A stretch of DNA of 64,000 nt from Lentisphaera araneosa HTCC2155 (GTDB taxonomy: Bacteria > Verrucomicrobiota > Lentisphaeria > Lentisphaerales > Lentisphaeraceae): positions 101,946 to 165,945 of the forward strand of contig NZ_ABCK01000013.1 in the NCBI RefSeq assembly GCF_000170755.1, read 5' to 3'. Under the pieces are notes generated by a model. The model made no database searches, was not told where the DNA came from, and saw nothing but the letters and a program-made list of their open reading frames with translations. This document shows positions 9,619-17,135 of this stretch, one piece after another (within the stretch, counting starts at the first letter, position 1; every line of letters begins with the position of its first letter). Both the position numbers and the translations under genes were made by a program.

Positions 9619-12600
9619 AGTTTCGCCTCCACGAGTCCGAGTTCATTGACTAAATCAAACACGGTTTCAAAGCAAAGCAAGGCATCTTCGTAAGGAAAAT
9701 CCTTGCCAAAGCAAACTTGGAATGAATTATCGACGCTATCGGCAAAAGCATTGTTATAGGAATCATAAGCCCATTTTTGTTCTGCGAGCCCCATAGCGAC
9801 TTCATGTTCTTTTGGCTTTTTAAGCTTTCGTTGCTCGTAGTACTTCTGGAAGCAATTGGGTAAAAAGGCCAAGGGTTTTTTAAGTCCAGATAAATAAAGT
9901 TCGAGAATTTGTTCCAATGATTGCCGCGCATCTTTTATTTCATGAATCTGATAAGCTTTGTCTTGATTGATGTAATGCAGTTTTTTCCTGGGTTCCACAC
10001 TCGCAAGTGCGAGGTACTTAATACAATGTTTGATCAGGTGCTTAAATTTATCTTTGCCTGGGTGATAAGTGAGCAAGTTTTGCTGATAGATTCCCGAGAG
10101 TGAGCAATTGAGGCGAATTTTCTCGCTAAGTTCAAAAGTAAGAGTGAAATTCAGCTGCTCTTCTTTGTGTTCACCTTTGTGAAGAAGAATTTGTTCGGCA
10201 ACTTTTTCAGAATCTCCATAAATTTGCTCAAAGCACTCAATACCTTTGAGGCCATAAGGCAGTGAACCATCCGCCAATACAAGTTCCTGCATTTGTATTT
10301 TAAATGACTCCTCATCCAAGTCTGGATCTTTGTGGATCAAGGCCTCAATCAAGGTGCTCTTGATTTTAAATTGCTCCAAGGCATTTACTTGCGCAAAGGC
10401 TTCGGTCTCGGGCAATTCACTCACCTGATCTTTCCAGAGGCTCGTGCCCAGTTGGCAACGGAGAAAAGTTTTTGCGCTATTGGCAAAAAACTTGGCTAAA
10501 TCCTCTAAGTCGAGGTCAATAAAACCATCTTGCGATTTGATTTCTTCGGGTAAATCGAGTTCTTGTTCGCAGAAGAGGGCGGGGACTTCACGTTCAGGCT
10601 CACGAGATTTGAGCAGGGATTGCGCCGCACGAAAATGTAGCTGAGAAAGAGAAGCCAAATCATTATCTTCGTCTTGGAAATAACGTGGGTTGAAAGCGTT
10701 TAAGGCATGCTGAGTGATTTGGAAATCGGGAGCAATTTTTTTGATGTATTCCATGAATTCTGCGAGAATCACCGAAGGGGGGATTTCTTCATTATCACGT
10801 TCACTCTGACCCACATAAGATAAATATAGTTTCTCTCTGGCGGAGACTAAACTCTCCAAAAAGAGGTAGCGATCATCGAGGCTCATAGTACGGTCACCCT
10901 GACGCCAATTTTTATTCATTAAATCAAAGCCACTGCGGTGATTTGTTCGCGGCAATTGCCCTTCGTTGAGTCCGAGCATACAGATCACTTTCACGGGAAT
11001 ACTACGCATGGGCAGTAGAGAACAGAAAGTGATGCCGCGTGAAATAAAGCCATGGGAACTACTCTGTTCTTCTAGGGCACTATTGAGTGATTTGATGGCA
11101 ATCTCGGCTGCAATCACTTCATTCATCTGTAATAAATCGGCTCTTTCACTCATTTTTTGGAGCTGAGTCAGAATGATATTGTATTCATTTTGATTGTCGG
11201 CGTTCTCTTCAAAGTTGGATTTGAGCACAAAGGAAAAGTACTCACACCAATTTTGTAGGCTCTTTTCTTCTTGAGTGATGATTTCGTAAATTGAAAAAAG
11301 TTGATCAGCCGCGGTTTTGATTTTACCCAAGATCGCTCCGTCACCACCAATGGGGCAGGAGAGAATCGAGTCATAGAGTTCGGGATCATCAAAGGCATAA
11401 CCCGCAAGTAAGCGATCGAAGCCAAACTTCCAAGAGTTTTGTTCAAATTCTGGCAGCTCCCAATCGGCTCTTTGCTGGGCATCTTTACCCCAGCGAATGC
11501 GCGCTTGCTCAATCCAATCACGAATTGTATGCACGTCATCGACTTTGAGTTTATAGCGTGAGAGGAAATCGGGATTTTCAAAGATCTCTAATAAGTCATT
11601 AGAACTCAAGCGAGATTTGGCCAACTCAAATATCTTAAGGTAAGAATTCACCAGAGGACGTCCCCGCAATTCTTGGTCAGTAATCGAAAAGTCCAAGGGC
11701 ATATTATCGGGGTTTGAAAATATATTGCGTATATGCGGTGCGTAGTCATGGATGTTGGGTGCCATGACAATGATATCCTGGGGACGCAAATCGGGATTGT
11801 CAGCCAGTGAACCCACTAAGTAATCATGCAGCGCTTCAAGCTCCCTCCGAGGAGAATGACATGAGCTTATTTTGACGGAGTCATCAGTCACTAAATCGTC
11901 TTCGAAGTCTTCCTGCATCTCCAAGATGCCATTTTGGATGCGGTGAAGTAATTGTGACGATTCTGATGGCGCATAATGCTCCAGAGTATCAAAGGACGTG
12001 TTTTCAATCAGCAGGTTGAGGAAGTCGCGTCCTAAGAGTCCTAGTGATTTCAAAAGAGAATGGGGTAAGTCGGGAATTTCGTTTTCGAAAGTTCGAGAAA
12101 AGATCGGGCCACGCAAGCCTAAATCATCTTTGCCTTGCAAGGGGAAAGCAGAAAACCTCTCCATGCGAATGTCTCCCCAATACTCCTGACAGGGGTTGAA
12201 GTGATAAAGCGTCACTTGCGTTAATTGCGAGAGTTTCTCAAAAAAGTTAACAAAGACGGGGGGCATATTTGTAATGCCAAAAATCGCAATGCGGGGCGGA
12301 AGTTCCAGGACTTCAGGCTGAATATCATCCGCAAGTAAAAAGTTTTGTAGGGCGGCCTGGAAAGAGTTTTGTGCGCTCTCGCAGAGCTTCTGCCAAAGGG
12401 CGATTTGCCAAGCTTCGTGTTTCAGTTCTTTCTCCAAGCCTTGATTGAACTGAGTGAAAGCTTTGCCTTGGATCCAACTCTGAAGCCAGTCGTGGCGATA
12501 CACCATGTATTCATCGATGAGGGAGGCGAGTTGTTCGGCGAGCTGAAAGCGACGCAATTGATTTGTTTTCACGTAATCATGGATGATGGTGAACTTGCTT

Positions 12601-12914
12601 TCAATCTCGGGCAAAAGTTTAAAAATTCGCCACGCCAGTGATTCGCGATCCCAGATATCTTCTTTTGGGGAATAGGAGCATTTTACCAAGATCGAGGAAA
12701 TGAAAGTTCGGATAAAGGGATACTCAATACGCGTCGCAATACCATTGTGATCGGCAATTTGCATATCAATCCATTTCGCCATACCGCGACTTTGAATTAT
12801 CACCAAGTCATTGGGGCGCCCCAAGAGTTCTTCGGGGCGACACTTCTCATTTTGCAGTGAATCAGCTAATTGGCTAACTAAAACTTCCAGCTGATTACTT
12901 GCAGAAATTCGCAT
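9615..12914 (-). CDS. recC: RecC, exodeoxyribonuclease V gamma subunit (Chi recognition)
   Basis: 1099 residues, consistent with RecC. It starts with a typical RecC N-terminus (NQLEVLVSQLADSLQ) and contains QSRGMAKWIDMQIA, VMAPNIHDYAPHIRNIF and LNEGQLPRTNHRSGFDLM, all RecC-like. Family knowledge: an inactivated helicase and nuclease fold that splits the duplex and scans for Chi. First gene of the operon, with GAGGAGG 8 bases before the ATG. The 459-base region upstream must contain the operon promoter, but I could not pick out a convincing one. Confidence 0.95.
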   Translation of the reverse strand: MRISASNQLEVLVSQLADSLQNEKCRPEELLGRPNDLVIIQSRGMAKWIDMQIADHNGIATRIEYPFIRTFISSILVKCSYSPKEDIWDRESLAWRIFKLLPEIESKFTIIHDYVKTNQLRRFQLAEQLASLIDEYMVYRHDWLQSWIQGKAFTQFNQGLEKELKHEAWQIALWQKLCESAQNSFQAALQNFLLADDIQPEVLELPPRIAIFGITNMPPVFVNFFEKLSQLTQVTLYHFNPCQEYWGDIRMERFSAFPLQGKDDLGLRGPIFSRTFENEIPDLPHSLLKSLGLLGRDFLNLLIENTSFDTLEHYAPSESSQLLHRIQNGILEMQEDFEDDLVTDDSVKISSCHSPRRELEALHDYLVGSLADNPDLRPQDIIVMAPNIHDYAPHIRNIFSNPDNMPLDFSITDQELRGRPLVNSYLKIFELAKSRLSSNDLLEIFENPDFLSRYKLKVDDVHTIRDWIEQARIRWGKDAQQRADWELPEFEQNSWKFGFDRLLAGYAFDDPELYDSILSCPIGGDGAILGKIKTAADQLFSIYEIITQEEKSLQNWCEYFSFVLKSNFEENADNQNEYNIILTQLQKMSERADLLQMNEVIAAEIAIKSLNSALEEQSSSHGFISRGITFCSLLPMRSIPVKVICMLGLNEGQLPRTNHRSGFDLMNKNWRQGDRTMSLDDRYLFLESLVSAREKLYLSYVGQSERDNEEIPPSVILAEFMEYIKKIAPDFQITQHALNAFNPRYFQDEDNDLASLSQLHFRAAQSLLKSREPEREVPALFCEQELDLPEEIKSQDGFIDLDLEDLAKFFANSAKTFLRCQLGTSLWKDQVSELPETEAFAQVNALEQFKIKSTLIEALIHKDPDLDEESFKIQMQELVLADGSLPYGLKGIECFEQIYGDSEKVAEQILLHKGEHKEEQLNFTLTFELSEKIRLNCSLSGIYQQNLLTYHPGKDKFKHLIKHCIKYLALASVEPRKKLHYINQDKAYQIHEIKDARQSLEQILELYLSGLKKPLAFLPNCFQKYYEQRKLKKPKEHEVAMGLAEQKWAYDSYNNAFADSVDNSFQVCFGKDFPYEDALLCFETVFDLVNELGLVEAKL

Positions 12915-13016
12915 CTTGGCTTCCTCCTCGAATGACTCGACTAATTGACTTCAAAAATTCTATCACAACACCCCCGACTTAGCAAAGCTTAATTCAAGAC
13001 TTTTTCATCTTTCTCA

Positions 13017-13205
13017 GAACATAATTTCGCCAGTTAGCTGCAAGACCGTTCGCAAGCTTACTGCAGATCGGGCTTCGCCCTGCAGTTATCAGTTTCAAAT
13101 GGTCTAATCTTGGATGTGTCTAACTGTGGAATCGTCAACTCAGGCCACCAGCCGTAAACTCAGTTACTTCGTTCTAACAACTCAGCAGTACCGCTTCGTC
13201 TCTTT
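13017..13205. repeat. Mini-hairpin repeat array A
   Basis: Part of the 459-base gap upstream of recC. It holds a nested hairpin (outer arms CTGCAG at 13061 and 13080, inner GGGC-TTC-GCCC). Three short units beginning CTCAG follow between 13139 and 13205, each containing a small imperfect palindrome. The rest of the gap (12915-13016 and 13206-13373) shows no gene; an AGGAGG at about 13242 has no reading frame after it. Same repeat style as arrays at 14649 and 15608. Confidence 0.5.
13113..13143. repeat. Direct repeat copy 1 flanking the PEP-CTERM-like gene
   Basis: A segment of about 31 bases, centred on GTGGAATCGTCAACTCA, is repeated at 14621-14651 in the same orientation with only a few mismatches. 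The two copies bracket the gene at 13374-14363 and lie at the edges of mini-hairpin arrays A and B. Confidence 0.6.
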
Positions 13206-13373
13206 GACTTATACTTAGCTAAATACACAGTTAGAAAAATAGGAGGTATTTCTCTTGGTTTAAATTATGAATTGAGTGCTCATTCCGAGCTAAACTTATA
13301 GGAGATTTGCTACTGAATTGTAACTAAATATAAGTAATAATTAGGCTCTTAACAAGCTAAATAATGAAAACTC

Positions 13374-14363
13374 TCAGGCTTCTGCTTTAGCCATAAGCTT
13401 ATTTTTAAAAGCCATAATAGCTGCGAATAGCATAAGAGCATAAATTGGTGGAGTAGGAGCTCCAGGTGCAAGGACTTCTACGTCACCCGGATAAAAATTT
13501 TCATCAAGGTTTTGTGAAGGGTTTCTAAATTCAAACATAAATAATATATTGCCCTTACCATTTTTACCCACTTGTATTTCTTGTGAGTCAATTTCATTTG
13601 TTAATACAGCTACCGCATGTTCTGAGTCAGACATGGTTGCAGAACTTCCATCAGAATAAACGCTAACTAAGTCCTCGTCATATTCTAAGGATAAATCTGT
13701 AGAATTTGATAAACCTATACCTGTTAAATCATTAGTAAAAAAATCATTGTATTGATCGAAATCTATATCATAGGATGTTATAAACCTTTCTTCTTCTAGT
13801 CGTGTATCAAAAAGTCCATTAGCTGTATACCAATCTAAGGTAAGTGTGGCTGAATTGTATCCATTCCCAGTCATTAAGAATGATAGCGTACCTGTGTCGG
13901 TGAGACCTTGGCTGTTTGATGTTTGAGCAAGCATTATATTTCCGTTGCCATATGATCCGTTACTTTCTATATTATCAACACTGACTCTTAAGTGTGCATA
14001 TGCATCAGAGGTGTTTTCAAGTGAAAGCTCAAAATCCACGTAAGAGCCATTCGCAATATTTAATGTATTTGAAGAATCACCTGAGCCGGGAATGTCAGTA
14101 GATGTATTAAAAATAGTGCCTCCTTGGCCTGCCAAGGCACTGTCATCTACTAAGCCCGTAATCTCGTAACTTAAGGGATTATTTTGGTCTGTAGTTTGAG
14201 CTTGTGCATGAGTACTCAATAATAAGAATAAGAATAAGAATAAGAATAAGGTAAGGAAAGAGTAAAAATGTACTCTTGAATAAATTTGCTTTGATTTTAT
14301 GAGTGATTTAAGATGAAATTGGCTTTTCAAATAATCATTTAATCGAATTTTAATAACATTCAT
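13374..14363 (-). CDS. Secreted surface protein with PEP-CTERM-like sorting tail
   Basis: 329 residues; ATG preceded by AAAGGAG. A long basic N-terminal region (about 30 residues) precedes a very hydrophobic Leu/Phe core and an AxA cleavage site (HAQAQ, about residue 55), giving an exported protein. The body is low in Cys and rich in Ser, Asn, Asp and Gly, with no domain I recognise. The last 30 residues have a motif APTPP followed by IYALMLFAAIMAF and a basic KNK stretch. This matches the layout of PEP-CTERM tails (Pro-rich motif, membrane helix, basic end), with PTPP in place of PEP. Exosortase would cleave such a tail; none is in the window. Function unknown; possibly exopolysaccharide- or biofilm-associated. 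The Leu/Phe core is encoded by a hexanucleotide repeat. Confidence 0.72.
   Translation of the reverse strand: MNVIKIRLNDYLKSQFHLKSLIKSKQIYSRVHFYSFLTLFLFLFLFLLLSTHAQAQTTDQNNPLSYEITGLVDDSALAGQGGTIFNTSTDIPGSGDSSNTLNIANGSYVDFELSLENTSDAYAHLRVSVDNIESNGSYGNGNIMLAQTSNSQGLTDTGTLSFLMTGNGYNSATLTLDWYTANGLFDTRLEEERFITSYDIDFDQYNDFFTNDLTGIGLSNSTDLSLEYDEDLVSVYSDGSSATMSDSEHAVAVLTNEIDSQEIQVGKNGKGNILFMFEFRNPSQNLDENFYPGDVEVLAPGAPTPPIYALMLFAAIMAFKNKLMAKAEA
14221..14250. repeat. Hexanucleotide microsatellite inside the signal peptide
   Basis: Five perfect tandem copies of AATAAG on the plus strand. Read on the minus strand they encode alternating Leu and Phe in the hydrophobic core of the signal peptide of the gene at 13374-14363. 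Because the unit is six bases, gain or loss of a copy would keep frame and change the core by two residues. Confidence 0.9.
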
Positions 14364-14620
14364 GGTTAACTCCTTTTTCTTTCTTAGAAGTTAAGCAATA
14401 TCCATGCATTTATAATATGATTATATTCAAGGTGTTGTTTATAAGTTTTTTATAAAATTATATATTAGTCATTTAGATTTTGTATTTAACAAATTTCACA
14501 CAGAAATTTTAATATTTGTGTGTCTATATTTATTCTTCTTAGGAATCAGTGCTTAAACTTCTCTTGGTCTGGTCTTGTTTGTCTAACTGTGGATAATGTT
14601 CAGATATAAGTGCCCAATCG

Positions 14621-14651
14621 TGAATGTGCCTAACAGTGGAATCGTCAACTC
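14621..14651. repeat. Direct repeat copy 2 flanking the PEP-CTERM-like gene
   Basis: Second copy of the segment at 13113-13143, differing at a few positions but sharing GTGGAATCGTCAACTCA. It leads directly into mini-hairpin array B. Confidence 0.6.
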
Positions 14652-14930
14652 AAGAACCTCGTTCTGCAACTCATACGCTCCGCTTAATCTACCAAGGCAC
14701 CCTATTGCGGCCCTCTAAACTGATGGTCTACCTAAACGAGCGTAGCGAGTGCAACCCAAGCCAACTTGTTGCCGCAACCTAAGCGCAGCGCCGCCCTAGG
14801 ACCGCTGAGCTCCAGCTCGGCATCTCAGGACTCAGTTCGTGAACTCAGCGCTTTAGCGCGTCAGCTCAGAAGCTCTGCTTCGTTACCCAAGCTCGGAACG
14901 AGCGTTCCCTAAGCTCGAAGCGCGGTCCTT
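14649..14930. repeat. Mini-hairpin repeat array B (CTMAG units)
   Basis: About a dozen tandem units of roughly 20-24 bases, each opening with CTAAG, CTCAG or a close variant. Most then carry a tiny hairpin with its own stem sequence. Examples are AGAAC-CTC-GTTCT, GAGC-TCCA-GCTC, AGTTC-GT-GAACT, GAAGC-TCT-GCTTC and GCTCG-GAA-CGAGC. Stem sequences differ between units while length and linker are kept. Several units recur almost verbatim in array C. No reading frame of note. It occupies most of the 705-base gap between genes at 13374-14363 and 15069; the remainder (14364-14620 and 14931-15068) is AT-rich with no gene seen. Confidence 0.75.
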
Positions 14931-15068
14931 TCCAAATTCTTTCTCATAAATTTGATTATCAGGTTATATTGAACATTTTAAGGATCAATATTCTAACTGA
15001 CTTCTTAGTTGGAGTGAGTGAATAAGTATGAGCAGTGTAAAAATTTAATTTTAAACAGGATTTAAATC

Positions 15069-15452
15069 ATGGCTAAGACAAGCTTAGTTTTCTCTATAAT
15101 CTACATAATCATCGGGATTGGTGGATACTTTGCCTCTGGCAAGGCAAGCGTGACCGCGTTGATCCCTTCTTTCTTTGGGATTGTATTTTTTATACTTTCT
15201 TTAATTGCCCTTAAGAAACCCAAGCTTAACAAGCATATGCTGCATGGCATCATGTTGTTAGTGCTAGTGAGCTTAGGCGGAACTTTCAAAGGCTTTGGAA
15301 AAATGATTAGTTGGATGGGAGGTCAAGAAATAGAAAGATTACTTGCGGTTCAAATTCAAGGAAGCTTTTTTATACTCAATGCAATTTTATTGGTCTTAGG
15401 AATTATTTCCTTCATTCAAGCTAGGAAAGATAAAGAGCTTGCTCAGGCCTAA
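15069..15452 (+). CDS. Small four-helix integral membrane protein, unknown function
   Basis: 127 residues with four predicted membrane segments (about 6-24, 29-48, 57-74 and 95-116) and a positively charged loop after helix 2 (KKPKLNKH). No enzymatic motif is visible and I do not recognise the family. It may be like the small uncharacterised membrane proteins common in planctomycetes and relatives. The start ATG follows an AGGA-containing sequence (ACAGGATTTAAATC). It stands alone, followed 25 bases later by a strong terminator, so it is probably a single-gene transcript. Confidence 0.7.
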   Translation: MAKTSLVFSIIYIIIGIGGYFASGKASVTALIPSFFGIVFFILSLIALKKPKLNKHMLHGIMLLVLVSLGGTFKGFGKMISWMGGQEIERLLAVQIQGSFFILNAILLVLGIISFIQARKDKELAQA

Positions 15453-15477
15453 GTTTATTTTGATCAGTTTATAGACT

Positions 15478-15510
15478 AAAAAGCACTTGCGGAAACGCAA
15501 GTGCTTTTTT
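15478..15510 (+). terminator. Rho-independent terminator
   Basis: A hairpin with arms AAGCACTTGCG and CGCAAGTGCTT, loop GAAA, followed by a run of T. It lies 25 bases after the stop of the small membrane protein gene. Confidence 0.9.
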
Positions 15511-15607
15511 ATTTGGTGATTAGACCGCTGCGCTTAAAGACCGCAGCGCTTAAGGAGACAAGAGAATTAGAAGAGGGCAGTAATCAGTTAAAACCTGTCT
15601 CCTGATT

Positions 15608-15830
15608 CCTAAACGAGCGTAGCGAGTGCAATCTAAGGCAACTTGTTGCCGCAATCTAAGCTCGGAACGAGCGCCCCCTAAGGAGCTCTGCTCCGCTTCG
15701 CAATCTAAGCTCGGAACGAGCGCCTCCTGTAGGCCCTTGGGCCGGTCTTTCAGTGAGCTTGCGAACGATCTTTCAGGCTCTCCGAGACGACCTTTAAGCG
15801 CAGCGATCTTTAAGCGCGAAGCGCGATAAA
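15608..15830. repeat. Mini-hairpin repeat array C (CTMAG units)
   Basis: About ten tandem units of 16-27 bases, most starting CTAAG or TTTMAG. They contain small stems such as GGCAAC-TT-GTTGCC, GCTCG-GAA-CGAGC (twice), GGAGC-TCT-GCTCC, GCCC-TT-GGGC and GCGC-GAA-GCGC. The units AAACGAGCGTAGCGAGTG, CAACTTGTTGCCGCAA and AAGCTCGGAACGAGCG also occur in array B, so the two arrays are related. The stretch 15511-15607 has further fragments (GACCGC plus GCGCTTAA repeated). No gene is seen between 15511 and 15900. Confidence 0.75.
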
Positions 15831-15915
15831 CCCAGTTTTATTTTCAGGATTTTGGGGCTAGGGTTGTCTCAAAGATAATTTGGTCGACAAACTAATGGTG
15901 AAAAGGTAATGAAAT

Positions 15916-17037
15916 ATGTCTACGTCTAAATGAATCTCATCAATTGATTGGATGCGTGGTTTTGTGATGATCCTCATGTTAGTGGATCATGTATCAATGG
16001 TTTACAATAAAGATCACTTGGCGACAGACTCTGCCATTTCTTATATACCCGGCTCAGCTCTGCCAGCTTGGGAGTTTTTTACGCGCTGGACGGCCCATTT
16101 ATGTACGCCGGTATTTGTTTTCTTGGCAGGCACTGCCATGGCCTTAAGTATTGAGCGTAAGGTCGCAAAAGGAATTGACTCATCTCAAATTAACAAAGAT
16201 ATTTTAATCCGCGGGGCCTTTATCGCCATTTTAGACCCCACTTTGATTTCCTTATTTGCCGGAAAATTTTTATTTCAGGTACTCTATGCCATTGGCTTGG
16301 CAATGATGTGCATGGCCTTTTTTAGACATCTTTCGAGTAAGCTTTTGATTATCCTTGCCTTATCTTGGTTTACTTTTGGTGAATTGCTCAATGGAATTTA
16401 TTTTCCTCCGGGGGAGAGTACGCAATCAATTTTTAATGCCTTTTTCTTCTCGAGCTACACTTCGACTAATTTAGTCATTAAATACCCCTTGTTGCCTTGG
16501 TTGGCAATGATGATTTTGGGCTGGGTTTTTGGGCGTTATTTATTGGATTATAAAGAGGGCAGGAACTCCGTCGGACCGGTGAAACTCTTGCTTTCCTTAG
16601 GCTTTGTTTCACTAATGGCGTTTGCCGCCCTTCGTTACTACAATGGCTACGGCAATATGTTTTTACTCAGAGAAGATCATAGCTGGCAGCATTGGTTACA
16701 TGTCAGTAAATACCCACCTTCGGCGACTTACACCTTGCTGGAACTGGGTCTGATGATGGTGCTCATGGCCCTTATGATCTGTGTGGAACGACTGATAGGC
16801 ACGCGACAAAATGGCATCTTGTTGGTCTTAGGTCAGACGGCGATGTTTTTCTATCTAGTGCACCGTTTAGTCTTAGTGGGTGTGGCCAATTTATTTGACC
16901 TATATCAAGTCTCCGACTTATATACCACTTATATCATCAGCGCAGTCTTCTTGGCTATTCTCTACCCCCTATGCATTTGGTACCGTTCTTATAAGGCTAA
17001 GAATGTCAAAAAATCTGTTTATTTAAAGTATCTTTAA
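15916..17037 (+). pseudogene. DUF1624/heparan-alpha-glucosaminide N-acetyltransferase-like membrane protein with in-frame TGA at codon 6
   Basis: The ATG at 15916 has AAAAGG at the right distance and begins Met-Ser-Thr-Ser-Lys, then TGA, then ISSIDWMRGFVMILMLVDH in the same frame. SIDWxRG followed by an MLVDH-type segment is the typical N-terminus of DUF1624/YeiB-type membrane proteins, so the TGA probably replaces an Arg codon (CGA). The 361 residues downstream are intact, with about eight to ten membrane helices and the expected conserved His (LVDH). A restart at ATG 15952 would lose only the SIDW part but has no clear ribosome site. Family knowledge suggests transfer of acyl groups to sugars across the membrane. 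It could be a fresh pseudogene, a sequencing error, or a gene still expressed by restart. Confidence 0.7.
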
Positions 17038-17048
17038 ACCCTGGGACC

Positions 17049-17092
17049 GCCGAGCTCCAGCTCGGCATTTGCGGATAGGAAAGACCGCAAAT
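17049..17092. repeat. Two intergenic hairpins after the DUF1624 gene
   Basis: The first, GCCGAGC-TCCA-GCTCGGC (17049-17066), is nearly the same as a unit in array B (about 14810-14827). The second has arms ATTTGCGG and CCGCAAAT around a 10-base loop (17067-17092). They lie between the convergent ends of the DUF1624 gene and the sulfatase and could end transcription, though no T-run follows. Confidence 0.55.
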
Positions 17093-17132
17093 GGTAGTAA
17101 ACTTGTAGCCTAGGTCAAAAATGGCAAGTCTA
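17089..17132. repeat. Dispersed intergenic repeat, copy 1
   Basis: Shares the order AAATGGTAGT, GTAG, AGGTCAAA, GGCAA and AAGTCTA with 21873-21927. Both copies lie immediately downstream of a minus-strand gene stop (17136 and 21930), and together they bracket the sulfatase plus insertion-sequence island. Confidence 0.55.
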
Positions 17133-17135
17133 AGG

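Noticed and set aside
14649..15830. CRISPR array
   Set aside because: There is no constant repeat of 24-40 bases with unique spacers; units are about 20 bases with changing stems, and no cas gene is present.
15931..15933. TGA read as selenocysteine in the DUF1624 gene
   Set aside because: The position is a variable N-terminal residue, no selenocysteine hairpin was seen after it, and CGA to TGA is a simple mutation.
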